Assembly (NCBI RefSeq): GCF_001486505.1
Contig: NZ_LN909064.1
Coordinates: forward strand, 637,416 to 701,415
Length of the DNA stretch: 64,000 nt
Reading direction: 5' to 3'
DNA from: Paenibacillus rubinfantis
Lineage (GTDB): Bacteria; Bacillota; Bacilli; Paenibacillales; Paenibacillaceae
Made by a program: the position numbers and the translations under genes. Shown one piece after another: positions 1-8,421 of the stretch. Below the pieces are notes generated by a model. The model was given only the letters and a program-made list of their open reading frames with translations. It was not told the origin of the DNA and searched no databases. The number at the start of each line of letters is the position of its first letter. The first letter of the stretch is position 1.

Positions 1-126
1 CCTTCGATCGCTTTGATGAAGGACGGGGAGCTGGTTCATTTCATCGAACGTCACCAAATTGAGGACCGTTCGGCTGAGGAAATCGCCGCCGATCTGACCA
101 GCGCCTTCGACCGGTTCTGCCGGTAA
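1..126 (+). CDS. Bacilliredoxin (BrxA/BrxB, YphP/YqiW family), C-terminal fragment
   Basis: The reading frame is open from the first base to a TAA at 124-126 and gives 41 residues beginning PSIALMKDGELVHFIERHQI. This resembles the end of the YphP/YqiW bacilliredoxins, small thioredoxin-like proteins that remove bacillithiol from mixed disulfides on client proteins in the cytoplasm. The conserved pattern seen is a 'SIAL-KDG-LVH-IERH-IE' strand followed by a final amphipathic helix ending in FCR. The CGC active-site motif would lie upstream of the window, so which paralogue this is cannot be settled. A terminator follows 38 bases downstream. Confidence 0.72.
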   Translation, partial: PSIALMKDGELVHFIERHQIEDRSAEEIAADLTSAFDRFCR

Positions 127-163
127 GCTGATCTTAGCGGCGGGCCGACCCGCCAGCCGCTAT

Positions 164-206
164 CGCCCCGCCATCCGGTTTGCCCGGATGGTCCGGGGCG
201 TTTTTC
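164..206 (+). terminator. Rho-independent terminator after the bacilliredoxin gene
   Basis: A GC-rich stem (CGCCCCG-CCATCCG paired with CGGATGG-CCGGGGCG) with a short loop is followed by TTTTT at 201-205. It separates the partial first gene from nadE. Confidence 0.85.
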
Positions 207-263
207 AATTTAGGGAATACTACTTACATAAGGTGTAATATTTTGGATGTGGAGGGATTTAGG

Positions 264-1073
264 ATGAGTTTACAGCAGGAAATCATTAAACGCTTGGGCG
301 TCAAGCCCGTCATCGATGTGGATGAAGAGATTCGCCGGCGCGTCGACTTCTTGAAGGAGCATGTCAAAGCTTCGCGTACGACCGGCCTCTTGATCGCCAT
401 CAGCGGCGGGATCGACAGCGCCGTGGCGACCGGCTTATGCAAACGGGCGACGGACGAGCTGACACAGGAAACCGGGCAGCCGTACATGACGTTGGGTGTA
501 TTCCAGCCTTACGGGGAACAGGAGGACATCGAGCACAGCTACGAGGTGGCCAAGGCGTTTGGGCTTGAACATACGGCGGAGACGAACATTGAGGAAGCTG
601 TGGACGAAATCGCCCTGGAAGTCGAGCATAGTCTGAAAAATATCGGGAAATCCCGGCACCTGAGCCCGCAAGGCAAAGGCAACGTGAAGGCGCGGACGCG
701 GATGGTTACGCAATATGCGTTGGCTTTCGAGCTGAATCTGCTCGTTGTTGGCACCGACCATGCTTCCGAGGCGATCACCGGCTTCTACACCAAATGGGGG
801 GATGGGGCTGTTGACGTTACGCCGCTTAGTTCGCTGAACAAACGTCAGGTCCGTCAGTTAGCCGCCCGCCTTGGCGTGCCGCAAAGCGTGATCCACAAGG
901 CGCCTACCGCCGGCCTGTGGGAAGGGCAAACCGACGAGAAGGAGCTGGGGATCAGCTACGACGATAACAGCGATTATCTCGAAGGCAAGTCGATCGACCC
1001 CGCTGTCCAAGAGCGGCTGGAGTCATTCTATCGGAAGACGGAGCACAAGCGCAGCCCGATCCCGGGGATTTAA
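264..1073 (+). CDS. nadE: NH3-dependent NAD(+) synthetase
   Basis: NadE catalyses the last step of NAD synthesis, the ATP-dependent amidation of deamido-NAD with ammonia. The 269-residue product is close to the usual 270-275 for the ammonia-dependent form and lacks the N-terminal nitrilase domain of the glutamine-dependent enzyme. The PP-loop motif SGGIDSAV is at about residues 47-54, and the family segments 'VGTDHASEAITGFYTKWGDGAVDVTPLSSLNKRQV' region and 'KAPTAGLWEGQTDE' are intact. The start was set at ATG 264 because GGAGGG lies 8 bases upstream; the open frame extends upstream to 180 but runs through a terminator. It is flanked by terminators on both sides, so it is probably transcribed alone. 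Confidence 0.96.
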   Translation: MSLQQEIIKRLGVKPVIDVDEEIRRRVDFLKEHVKASRTTGLLIAISGGIDSAVATGLCKRATDELTQETGQPYMTLGVFQPYGEQEDIEHSYEVAKAFGLEHTAETNIEEAVDEIALEVEHSLKNIGKSRHLSPQGKGNVKARTRMVTQYALAFELNLLVVGTDHASEAITGFYTKWGDGAVDVTPLSSLNKRQVRQLAARLGVPQSVIHKAPTAGLWEGQTDEKELGISYDDNSDYLEGKSIDPAVQERLESFYRKTEHKRSPIPGI

Positions 1074-1130
1074 TTCATATGGGGCACCGACCAGGAACAG
1101 GACGGGAGCCTTAACAGCGGGCAAGATCTA

Positions 1131-1170
1131 CGCGAGCCCGGGCGATAAGCCCGGGGGCTCGCGTTTTTTT
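1131..1170 (+). terminator. Rho-independent terminator of nadE
   Basis: A strong stem, CGCGAGCCCGGGC paired with GCCCGGGGGCTCGCG around a GATAA loop, runs into seven T residues at 1164-1170. Confidence 0.92.
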
Positions 1171-1343
1171 ATACGGTTTGGGCTTGGACTTAAGTCCAGG
1201 ATAGATCCCGGACCCAAGCCAGTGGCGCCAGCGGGAGAAGGGGTTATAATGCAGGGAGACAATACAAATTTAGCGGCGAACGGGATAGCATGACTCTTGC
1301 ATTTGGGCTTGTCCGTGAATCTCTTTTTAACTTTGTCCGTATA

Positions 1344-1364
1344 TATAACATGACCCATGTTATA
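1344..1364. promoter_or_regulatory. 21-bp perfect palindrome upstream of the Yip1/Mac operon
   Basis: TATAACATG-ACC-CATGTTATA is a perfect 9-3-9 inverted repeat about 60 bases before the next gene. Its position fits an operator or a symmetric regulator site in the promoter of the exporter operon. The remainder of 1074-1426 holds only the nadE terminator; no -35/-10 pair stands out. The regulator is unknown, although the AraC gene at the other end of the operon is a neighbour. Confidence 0.5.
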
Positions 1365-1426
1365 GTCTTTATTTGGAAATAGTTTAGGATGAAGTTAAGC
1401 TAGGAGATTTGAGGGAGGGGTTTCAT

Positions 1427-2062
1427 TTGAAAAATGTATTAACGATTTTTACGGCGCCGGAGGAAACGTTCAAACGGGTACGGGAGAGCAAGACGGCTTG
1501 GCTATTTGCGCTTGCGGCAATGGTGGTGGTCTCCATTGTCGTGATCTACATGCAGATGCCGTCGCTGGAGAAGGAGTTTCTACGCCAGATCCAAAGCCAA
1601 CAGATGGATGCCGCCATGCAGGATACGTTTATGGCCACGGCCAAAACATCCTCTTACGTCATGGGTGCCGTTCTGCCGGTGATTATGTTATTCGTGACAG
1701 GCCTGCTGCTCATGTTATTGAACTTGGTCGTACGAGGGGAAGGCAAGTACATGCAGTTCGTGTCCATCGCCGCATTCTCCGCACTGCCGGGCCTTGTGGG
1801 CAGCTTGATCACGGGGATTCTGGTCATGACGACGGACGTGCAGTCGGCAACGGATGTGTCGCTTAGCTTAGGCGCTTTTGTCTCCGATAAGTCCAGCCAA
1901 ATGTATCAATTATTATCTCTAATTAATCCATTTACCATTTGGGGCCTCGTTCTGTACGTTATCGGCTCTTCGGTGATCATGAAGCGGCCGCGCAAAAAGG
2001 TATCCACCTGGATTATCGCAGCTTGGCTTGTCATTTCGCTGGGTTCGCTGTTGTTGGTTTAA
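1427..2062 (+). CDS. Yip1-domain integral membrane protein
   Basis: This 211-residue hydrophobic protein has the layout of the bacterial YIP1 family: a short cytoplasmic N-terminus containing 'FTAPEETFKRVRE', then about five membrane segments (near residues 25-43, 75-100, 110-135, 160-182 and 190-210). The molecular function of bacterial Yip1 proteins is not established. TTG 1427 is preferred as the start because GGGAGGGG lies 6 bases upstream; the TTG at 1409 has almost no spacing from its AGGAG. It is followed after 31 bases by the exporter adaptor gene and is probably co-transcribed with it, a common arrangement next to MacAB-like systems in this group. Confidence 0.8.
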   Translation: MKNVLTIFTAPEETFKRVRESKTAWLFALAAMVVVSIVVIYMQMPSLEKEFLRQIQSQQMDAAMQDTFMATAKTSSYVMGAVLPVIMLFVTGLLLMLLNLVVRGEGKYMQFVSIAAFSALPGLVGSLITGILVMTTDVQSATDVSLSLGAFVSDKSSQMYQLLSLINPFTIWGLVLYVIGSSVIMKRPRKKVSTWIIAAWLVISLGSLLLV

Positions 2063-2093
2063 GTCCGGTATTATACATAATTTAGGATAGGTG

Positions 2094-3161
2094 ATGGACT
2101 TGTTCAAGAAAAAATGGTTTTGGGGCGCCCTTGTCGGATTGGCGGTCATCGTGCTGGTGGCTGCTAATCTGATGGGTCTGAATCGGGCTGCCGAGGTGAA
2201 GACGGCAGAAGTGCAGATGGGCAAGATCGTCGAGCAGATCTTTACGAACGGCAAGCTGGAGCCGGGGCAAACGACCTCGGTATACGCTCCGGCAAGCGGC
2301 GTGGTGGAAGCGGTGAAGGTGAAGCAGGGCGATACGGTGAAGAAAGGCCAGGTCCTGCTGACGCTTGGTATGGAACAGGTTAGGGACCAACTGGAGAAGG
2401 AACGGATTAATCTGCAATTAACCGAGGCGGAGCGGCTGGCGGCCAAGAAGCAGCATTTTGAGAGCTTCAAGCAGGCGCGCGGCGAAAACCCGGATCTGGA
2501 GCCGGAGGAGCTGGATTTGACCGCCTATGACTTGCGCATCCGCTCCAGTCAGCTGACGATTGAATCCCTGGAGAAGCAGCTAGCGAATCAGCAGGTGCTG
2601 GCCACGGCGGACGGCGTTGTTACCTCGTTGGCAGTGAATAAGGGCCAGATGCTGGCTGAAGGTATCGAGATCGCCGCGATTGCGGACTTGAGCCGTCTTA
2701 AAGTCAACGCCTTCCTGAACGAGCTGGACGCGGGCAAGGCCACGCAAGGGATGAAGGCGGTAGTTACCGGCGAAGCCTTCGCGGACAGTTATGACGGCAC
2801 TATCTCTTATCTGGCTCCTACGGCGGGGCTGCCCGAGCCAACCTCCAAGGATACGTCGGTGGAAATGGAGGTAAGTCTGGATCAGATCTCGGCGGAGCTC
2901 CGTCCGGGTTATAACGTGACAGTGGAAATGGAGATCCCCGACAAGGAGCGGCTGCTTGTACCGATCGATGCGGTTCAGTATGACGGCGAGCAGGCTTATG
3001 TGTTCAAGATTCAGGACGGGGTTGCTGTCAAAGCGCTGGTGACGACAGGGAAGGAAGGCGAAGATCAAATCGAACTGGTCACAGGGGCGGCCGCTGGCGA
3101 CCTCGTCGTGGTGGAAGGCGGCGACAAACTGCAGGACGGCGCTAAGGTGAAAGTGAAATGA
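2094..3161 (+). CDS. MacA/HlyD-type efflux adaptor (membrane fusion) protein
   Basis: The protein (about 355 residues) has one N-terminal membrane anchor (residues ~7-25), a split biotinyl-lipoyl domain ('SVYAPASGVVEAVKVKQGDTVKKGQVLLTL' and, after a helical hairpin at ~95-165, 'VLATADGVVTSLAVNKGQML'), a beta-barrel region and a membrane-proximal domain. This is the layout of adaptors that pair with MacB-type ABC exporters; in Gram-positives it works outside the membrane without an outer-membrane channel. The start is GTG 2091 or ATG 2094, with AGGATAG just upstream. Its stop overlaps the ATP-binding gene by four bases (ATGA), so translation is coupled. The exported substrate cannot be read from sequence. 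Confidence 0.9.
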   Translation: MDLFKKKWFWGALVGLAVIVLVAANLMGLNRAAEVKTAEVQMGKIVEQIFTNGKLEPGQTTSVYAPASGVVEAVKVKQGDTVKKGQVLLTLGMEQVRDQLEKERINLQLTEAERLAAKKQHFESFKQARGENPDLEPEELDLTAYDLRIRSSQLTIESLEKQLANQQVLATADGVVTSLAVNKGQMLAEGIEIAAIADLSRLKVNAFLNELDAGKATQGMKAVVTGEAFADSYDGTISYLAPTAGLPEPTSKDTSVEMEVSLDQISAELRPGYNVTVEMEIPDKERLLVPIDAVQYDGEQAYVFKIQDGVAVKALVTTGKEGEDQIELVTGAAAGDLVVVEGGDKLQDGAKVKVK

Positions 3162-3847
3162 TTACGCTAACGGGCATCACCAAAGTTTATAAAAACGGCC
3201 CTCTTGAGGTACAGGCCTTGATGCCGCTGGACCTGCACATTGAGAAAGGCGAGTTCGTGGCTATCATGGGCTCATCAGGTTCAGGCAAATCGACGCTGAT
3301 GAACATTATCGGCTGTCTGGATATACCCACCTCGGGCAGCTATGAGCTGGACGGGGATCAGGTTCAATCCCTAAGCGAGGAAGAGCTGTCCAAGGTGCGT
3401 AACCGTAAAATCGGCTTCGTCTTCCAAAGCTTTAATCTGCTGGGCCGCCAAACCGTCCTGCAGAACGTCACGTTGCCGATGATGTACGCCGGAATCTCAC
3501 GTGAGAAGCGTAACGAACGGGCACTTGATTTGCTGGACAAGGTCGGCCTAGCCGAGCGGATTAAGCATCGACCGACCGAGCTCTCCGGAGGGCAAAAGCA
3601 ACGGGTGGCGATCGCTCGGGCGCTGACGATGAACGCGCCGATTCTGCTGGCCGATGAACCTACCGGGAACCTGGATACGAAATCGTCCTATGAAATCATG
3701 GATCTGTTCAAAGAAATTCATGCCGAAGGCACGACGATTGTACTCGTTACCCACGAGCCGGACATTGCCGAGAATGCCGACCGGATCATCACGTTTGGGG
3801 ACGGTCGGATTTTGAGCGACAAGCGTAAAGGGAGTGTTAGCCGATGA
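3158..3847 (+). CDS. MacB/LolD-type ABC transporter ATP-binding protein
   Basis: This 229-residue ATPase shows Walker A GSSGSGKST (~residues 38-46), Q-loop 'FVFQSFNLLGRQTVLQNV', signature LSGGQKQR, Walker B 'ILLADEPTGNLDT' and the H-loop 'LVTHEPDIA'. The 'NLLGRQTVLQNVTLPMMYAG' stretch is typical of the MacB/LolD/FtsE branch, which drives mechanotransmission rather than classical transport. It overlaps both neighbours by four bases and forms the core of the adaptor-ATPase-permease operon. Confidence 0.96.
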   Translation: MITLTGITKVYKNGPLEVQALMPLDLHIEKGEFVAIMGSSGSGKSTLMNIIGCLDIPTSGSYELDGDQVQSLSEEELSKVRNRKIGFVFQSFNLLGRQTVLQNVTLPMMYAGISREKRNERALDLLDKVGLAERIKHRPTELSGGQKQRVAIARALTMNAPILLADEPTGNLDTKSSYEIMDLFKEIHAEGTTIVLVTHEPDIAENADRIITFGDGRILSDKRKGSVSR

Positions 3848-5043
3848 GCATTTGGGAGAGCATCCTTGTTGCCCTGGACAATCTCCGAATGAACAAGCTG
3901 CGTTCCTTCCTGACGATGATCGGCATCGTCTTTGGCGTTGCCGCGGTAGTCACGGTCGTGTCGATCGGGCAGGCCGGACAAAGCTCGATCATGTCCGAGA
4001 TGTCCAATTATGAGGATGGGTATTTTCTGCTCTATCCGAACTATAGCAACGGTGAGCCGGATGACAACATCTACTTCCGGCAGCGGGAATTGGCCGAGAT
4101 CCGTAAGCTTCCGGGAGTCCGTTACGTTTCCGCATCGTCGACTTACGGGATGAGCGGTAAATTTAAGAAGGACGATTTGCAGTTCAGCGTGACCGGAACG
4201 ATGGCCGAATCGCCCAAAATGCAAAAAATCGATATCGTGGCCGGCCGATTCTTCAACTCGCAAGAGGAACGAGCACGTCAAAAAGCCATTGTAGTCGAAG
4301 CCAAATATGCGGATAAAGTGTTTGGTTCTCCGCAGGGGGCGATCGGGCGGAAAATCCAGCTTTCCGGAGGGTTGTTCCGGATTGTTGGGGTGTACAAGGT
4401 GCAGGAGAGCCTCATGAGCGGAATGGGCGGGGAGCGTTATTCCGCCTACGCGCCGATCACCGCCATGCCTTCGGATGGGGAAGGGCTCAGCGATCGCTTG
4501 AGCATGATCGAGGTGCTGCCGACCTCGCCGGAGCGAATGGACGAAACGATCGAGACGATCAAATCCTGGCTGGCGGATCGCAAGAATGTCAGCAAGGATG
4601 CGTATACCTCGGAATCTGCGAGGGACGCCGAGCAGATGATCAAAAGCACGTTCTCCATCCTGCAGACGATCATCGGCTCCATCGCCGGCATTTCCTTGCT
4701 TGTCGGGGGGATCGGGGTCATGAACATTATGCTGGTCTCCGTGACGGAGCGGACCCGGGAAATCGGGATCCGCAAGGCAATCGGTGCGACGCCGGGGACG
4801 ATCATGCTCCAGTTTATGATTGAAGCGGTGATTCTCTCGTTTATCGGGGGGACGCTGGGGGCGTTGCTGGGGTTATTGGCCGCCTGGGTGTTCGCGTTAA
4901 TTTCGGGATGGCCGTTTGTCGTATCCATCTGGGCCATTATGCTGGCGTTTGGATTTTCGGCAGCGGTGGGCATCTTCTTCGGCCTGTACCCGGCCAACAA
5001 AGCCTCGAAGCTGCACCCGATTGAATCGCTGCGTTACGAGTAA
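3844..5043 (+). CDS. MacB/FtsX-family ABC transporter permease
   Basis: The 399-residue protein has the four-helix MacB layout: TM1 at ~20-42 ('LRSFLTMIGIVFGVAAVVTVVSIG' region), a large extracellular MacB periplasmic-core domain (~45-270), then three TM helices at ~275-300, 325-355 and 362-385 enclosing an FtsX domain ('GGIGVMNIMLVSVTERTREIGIRKAIGA' region is diagnostic). Together with the two genes before it, it forms a tripartite exporter, likely for a peptide, antibiotic or lipid-like compound. The operon ends at a terminator directly downstream. Confidence 0.94.
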   Translation: MSIWESILVALDNLRMNKLRSFLTMIGIVFGVAAVVTVVSIGQAGQSSIMSEMSNYEDGYFLLYPNYSNGEPDDNIYFRQRELAEIRKLPGVRYVSASSTYGMSGKFKKDDLQFSVTGTMAESPKMQKIDIVAGRFFNSQEERARQKAIVVEAKYADKVFGSPQGAIGRKIQLSGGLFRIVGVYKVQESLMSGMGGERYSAYAPITAMPSDGEGLSDRLSMIEVLPTSPERMDETIETIKSWLADRKNVSKDAYTSESARDAEQMIKSTFSILQTIIGSIAGISLLVGGIGVMNIMLVSVTERTREIGIRKAIGATPGTIMLQFMIEAVILSFIGGTLGALLGLLAAWVFALISGWPFVVSIWAIMLAFGFSAAVGIFFGLYPANKASKLHPIESLRYE

Positions 5044-5051
5044 AATGAAAC

Positions 5052-5090
5052 AACCCGGTCCTCCGTTTGGAGGAGCCGGGTTATTTTGTT
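5052..5090. terminator. Terminator between the exporter operon and the AraC gene
   Basis: AACCCGGTCCTCC pairs with GGAGGAGCCGGGTT around GTTT and is followed by ATTTTGTTT on +. A T-rich stretch on the other side could let it act for the convergent AraC gene as well. Confidence 0.85.
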
Positions 5091-5123
5091 TCGCAGGCTG
5101 TTGGGCCTGGCGGTTAAGTTGGG

Positions 5124-6029
5124 TTAAGCTTTTGCACCGACCGGTTGGACCGGGATGTAAATGTCGATCTGCTTGCCTTCCTTTGGCCAACAGCGTTCGT
5201 CGTACCATTCGAAATCAGGGGCAGCCAATTGCTCGTAGCCGGAGGTCGGGAACCAGTTCGTAAAGATTACGTCCCAGGTTTGCTGGATGGATGAGGTGAA
5301 ATCGGCTTCGCCGGCCGGCGGAGTGGTGAAGATCGCGTACGTCGCGGGCGGGATGCGATATTCGGTCATGCCTTCCAGCACTTCGGCCGCTTCGTCGACT
5401 TCAAAGCCGATGATGTAGCGGAACGTGCCGTCCTCATCGAGGGTAGAGCAGACGCCGAGTTCAACGTTGGGATGGAGCTTGCCGGGAACGCGGGAGCCCC
5501 ATTGCTCGCGCATGTATTTTTGCCAAAATGCCGGGATCTCTTTGCTGTTTTCGCCTTCTACGGTTGTCGTTTGAATCGAGAACCCCAGGATCCGCATGGC
5601 CGGAATTTGTTCGATACGGTATTGCATGACGTAATCTCCCCAATCGTAAGAAATTTGCGCAACGAAGTCTCGAAGCGGGTTGGCCTTGGGCACCAGGTAA
5701 GGCGGGCAGCCGCGGCGGCGGCATTCCGTGGGAAGAATCCCGTACATTTTCCGAAAAGCCCGGGTAAACGCTTCATGGGAGCTGAAGCCGCAGTGCAGCG
5801 CGATATCGAGCACCTTCAGGTCGGAATACGCCAGGAGCTCGGCGGCTTTGGACAACCTTCGCTTCCGGATGTAGGATGTCATCGTATCCCCGACGAAATA
5901 CAGGAACGTCCGATGAAAGTGGTATTCGGAGTAAAACATCGCCTTAGCCACCTCAGCCAACAAGAGCTCCTCGCCCAGCCGTTCTTCGATATAATCGATG
6001 CTTTGTTGAATGGTGTTGATTGGATTCAT
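5124..6029 (-). CDS. AraC-family regulator with GyrI-like effector-binding domain
   Basis: The N-terminal ~105 residues form two helix-turn-helix motifs of the AraC/XylS type ('LAEVAKAMFYSEYHFHRTFLYFVG' and 'VLDIALHCGFSSHEAFTRAFRKMYG' regions). Residues ~140-300 resemble the AraC effector-binding/GyrI-like small-molecule domain ('MRILGFSIQTTTVEGE', then 'YAIFTTPP', ending 'IDIYIPVQP'). This DNA-binding-first layout, as in Rob, SoxS-like fusions and BmrR-type sensors, usually responds to toxic or hydrophobic compounds. It is convergent with the MacAB-like exporter, which makes it a plausible regulator of that operon, but that is inference. ATG 6029 has GGAGGAAGG just upstream. Confidence 0.88.
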   Translation of the reverse strand: MNPINTIQQSIDYIEERLGEELLLAEVAKAMFYSEYHFHRTFLYFVGDTMTSYIRKRRLSKAAELLAYSDLKVLDIALHCGFSSHEAFTRAFRKMYGILPTECRRRGCPPYLVPKANPLRDFVAQISYDWGDYVMQYRIEQIPAMRILGFSIQTTTVEGENSKEIPAFWQKYMREQWGSRVPGKLHPNVELGVCSTLDEDGTFRYIIGFEVDEAAEVLEGMTEYRIPPATYAIFTTPPAGEADFTSSIQQTWDVIFTNWFPTSGYEQLAAPDFEWYDERCWPKEGKQIDIYIPVQPVGAKA

Positions 6030-6309
6030 ACCTTCCTCCAGACCGGTCTATGGCTTAAGTATAGCGGACCAACCCCTGAGCTTCTTGATCATTCTTGCGG
6101 TTGGGGAGAAGTTGGATGAATTTAGTATAACATGGAGGTGAGGGGGGAGGATGTGCTGCTTGCTCCCGTTCAGCCGGCCGTTTGACGATCCCTTCGGCAG
6201 GACTCGCGCCTCCACGGGTTCCCTGTTACAATGGGGGAAGCGGCCGTTGATGGGCTTGGCCCGGGACGGGGCGTTTGAAGAGAAGTTAGGAAGGAAGAAG
6301 GGCTGCCTG

Positions 6310-6720
6310 TTGATATTCGGAATCGGACATGACATCGTCGAAATCGAGCGTATTCAGCGTTTGCTAACCAAGTCGATCGGCGAGCGGTTGCGTCGGCGGA
6401 TCTTAACCGCTGCGGAGCTGGAGTTGCCGGGACAAGTTGCGCGTCCGGCGGAGTTTCTGGCGGGGCGGTTTGCGGCCAAGGAAGCGGTCAGCAAGGCGTT
6501 TGGCTGCGGCATCGGTCACGTGCTCAGCTTTACCGACATGGAGATTTTGCCCGATGTGAACGGGAAACCACTGGTGGTTTTGACGCCGGAAGCTTGGGAG
6601 CGGTTGGCGCTGCCTGGAGCCGGACGTGTTGAGGGCAGCGGCGGATATGCCATACATCTTAGCATTACGCATGAGCGGCAGTTAGCTTCAGCTTTTGCCG
6701 TAGTGGAACGCGTGGAATAG
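6310..6720 (+). CDS. acpS: Holo-[acyl-carrier-protein] synthase
   Basis: AcpS transfers 4'-phosphopantetheine from CoA to the conserved serine of acyl carrier protein and so activates fatty-acid synthesis. From TTG 6310 the product is 136 residues and begins MIFGIGHDIVEIERI, matching the usual AcpS opening with its magnesium-binding aspartate. The second signature 'FLAGRFAAKEAVSKAFG' is intact, as is the C-terminal 'HLSITHERQLASAFAVVE'. TTG was chosen because it places the conserved start and has AAGGAAG about 13 bases upstream; the in-frame ATG at 6151 would add about 53 residues with no family counterpart. It runs into mutY 12 bases later. Confidence 0.92.
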   Translation: MIFGIGHDIVEIERIQRLLTKSIGERLRRRILTAAELELPGQVARPAEFLAGRFAAKEAVSKAFGCGIGHVLSFTDMEILPDVNGKPLVVLTPEAWERLALPGAGRVEGSGGYAIHLSITHERQLASAFAVVERVE

Positions 6721-6732
6721 AAGGAGAGCAGC

Positions 6733-7676
6733 ATGCGGGGAAACAGGGAAACACGGAACTTTTTCAGTACGGAGCTGCTCGGTTGGTACGAGCGGTCGAA
6801 GCGGGACCTGCCTTGGCGCAGGCACCGCGATCCTTATTATATTTGGGTGTCGGAGATCATGCTGCAGCAGACGCGCGTGGATACGGTCATCCCTTATTTT
6901 CAGCGGTTTATCGAGCGCTTCCCGACGATTCGGGACCTGGCGGAGGCCCCGGAGGAAGAGGTGCTGAAATGCTGGGAAGGGCTGGGCTACTATTCGCGGG
7001 CTCGCAATCTGCAAGCGGCGGCCCAGCAGGTGATGGAGCGGCACGGGGGGATCGTGCCGAACACCAAGGCGGAGGTGTCCGCCTTGAAAGGGGTTGGCCC
7101 GTATACGACCGGGGCGATCTTAAGCATTGCCTTTAACCGCCCGGAGCCGGCGGTGGACGGGAACGTCATGCGGGTGCTGTCGCGCTACTTCCTCATCGAG
7201 GAAGACGTCGCAAAGGTCGGGACACGCACCCTCATGGAGGAACTGGCCGCGGAGCTGATCCCGGAAGGGCGGGCCTCCGATTTTAATCAGGCTTTGATGG
7301 AGCTGGGGGCGCTGGTCTGCACGCCCAAGTCGCCGCAATGCCTGATTTGCCCGGTGATGGCCCGCTGCGCCGGCCGGCTCGAAGGCGCGGAGGAGCGCCT
7401 GCCGGTCAAGAGCAAGGCGCTGTCTCTCATACACACCTCACAACACCCAACGCCTTGCACCTGCGCGACCAACTTACGTGCAGGCTCCAAGGACGCGGCG
7501 TCGGGGCCACACGGGGCGGCGCAGCCGGCTCGGCGGCGGCCCCGGTGTTAGCCGGAGGCGGGGCCGCTGCCGATGACACCTCCGCCGAGTACCGGTGGAT
7601 CACTCGGCAGGACATGGACAACCTCGCGTTCCCGAACGTGTTCCTGCGCATTCTGAACGGGTACTTTGGCGCTTAA
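6733..7676 (+). pseudogene. mutY: A/G-specific adenine DNA glycosylase, frame broken in the C-terminal domain
   Basis: MutY removes adenine opposite 8-oxoguanine. Residues 1-229 are normal: '[25 protein letters not shown]' region, the helix-hairpin-helix '[17 protein letters not shown]', '[12 protein letters not shown]', and the iron-sulfur cysteines C-x6-C-x2-C-x5-C. Directly after 'LPVKSKA' (base 7419) homology stops and the frame runs to a stop at 7551. A different frame, ending at 7676, contains the true MutY C-terminus 'EYRWITRQDMDNLAFPNVFLRI'. About 80-100 residues of the NUDIX-like 8-oxoG recognition domain, including the usual 'FSHIHW' segment, are missing. Either the gene is a real deletion/frameshift mutant or, more likely, the junction is artificial, since it starts with an adapter-like sequence. 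Confidence 0.85.
7420..7439. other. Tn5 mosaic-end/Nextera-adapter-like sequence at the mutY break
   Basis: Bases 7420-7438 read CTGTCTCTCATACACACCT. The synthetic Tn5 mosaic end used in tagmentation libraries is CTGTCTCTTATACACATCT, a match at 17 of 19 positions. It sits exactly where MutY homology ends. The following ~20 bases loosely resemble an adapter continuation but are not convincing. Confidence 0.6.
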
Positions 7677-7741
7677 TGCGCCGTAGCTCTCAGGAAGCAG
7701 CGTAGAGGCCACTCGGCAAGCGGATTGCTCGCGCAAGCAGA

Positions 7742-7932
7742 GAAATAGCGGTAAATCTTACCGCTATTTCATTGGAATCGCCCGTTTGGAGCGAAATAGC
7801 GGTACAAATTGGCCTTATTGCAGGCAAATCCGCCTGTTGAGGCGGCAATCCGGGCAAATAAGGCCATAAATTACCGCTATTTGCGGTGGGGCGCCTCCCG
7901 AGAGAGAGATAGCGGTATTTTTTACCGCTATC
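7742..7932. repeat. Palindrome quartet A1 (51-62-51 geometry)
   Basis: Four units built on AAATAGCGGTA / TACCGCTATTT have centres at 7756, 7807, 7869 and 7920, giving spacings of 51, 62 and 51 bp. Units 1 and 4 are nearly perfect palindromes. Unit 2 (GAAATAGCGGTA...GGCCTTATT) and unit 3 (AATAAGGCC...TACCGCTATTT) are inverted copies of each other. A palindrome, CCGCC-TGTTGA-GGCGG, is centred at 7837.5, almost exactly on the overall dyad (7838). There is no ORF with coding character in 7677-8856. Confidence 0.92.
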
Positions 7933-7945
7933 CAACCCCAACCAT

Positions 7946-7969
7946 GCTGGCTGCCTAAATACAGCCAGC
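7946..7969. repeat. Short hairpin GCTGGCTG/CAGCCAGC
   Basis: GCTGGCTG pairs with CAGCCAGC around an 8-base AT-rich loop. A second GC hairpin (CCGCGC...GCGCGG) follows at about 7975-8000. Both lie between quartet A1 and direct repeat R1. Function is unknown; the first could act as a weak terminator. Confidence 0.6.
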
Positions 7970-8042
7970 CCCGGCCGCGCGATGCGTTTGCATGGCGCGG
8001 CTTGTTGTGTAAAGTGTGTGGGGGATGGATGGAATGTTAATG

Positions 8043-8145
8043 TGGAGCGCTAAACGGTTCTGAACAGCACGGTACAACCAAGGCGCGAGACTAACTAGTG
8101 TGTTAAGAAGTAAAAGGTTGGAGCGAAGTGGTCGCTTGTCTGCAC
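8043..8145. repeat. Direct repeat R1 (copy 1 of ~103 bp)
   Basis: R1 starts TGGAGCGCTAAA and ends CTTGTCTGCAC. Its core GGCGCGAGACTAACTAGTG and the following TGTTAAGAAG are identical in R2 at 8422-8524. R1 follows quartet A1 as R2 follows quartet A2, so A+R looks like a duplicated composite unit. Confidence 0.9.
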
Positions 8146-8193
8146 AACGGGGGCTTAGGAGGATCGTTCCAACTAGCTTACGTCAGAGCAGAA

Positions 8194-8383
8194 GCCATAG
8201 CGGTAAATCTTACCGCTACTTCATTGGAATCGCCCATTTGGAGCGAAATAGCGGTACAAATTGGCCTTATTGCAGGCAAATTTGCCATCATTGGCGGTAA
8301 TCCGGACAAATAGGGCCATAAATTACCGCTATTAGCGGCAAGGCGTCTCCCGAGAGAGGAATAGTGGTACTTTCTACCGCTAT
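8194..8383. repeat. Palindrome quartet A2 (51-62-51 geometry)
   Basis: This is a diverged copy of A1. Unit centres fall at 8208, 8259, 8321 and 8372, again 51, 62 and 51 bp apart. The small palindrome GCCATCATTGGC is centred at 8289.5, on the overall dyad (8290). Several substitutions relative to A1 are compensated within the palindromes, while the spacing is unchanged. Confidence 0.92.
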
Positions 8384-8421
8384 CTGGCCTTTAGTTTGCT
8401 GGCTGGCGTGGAACGCTCATA

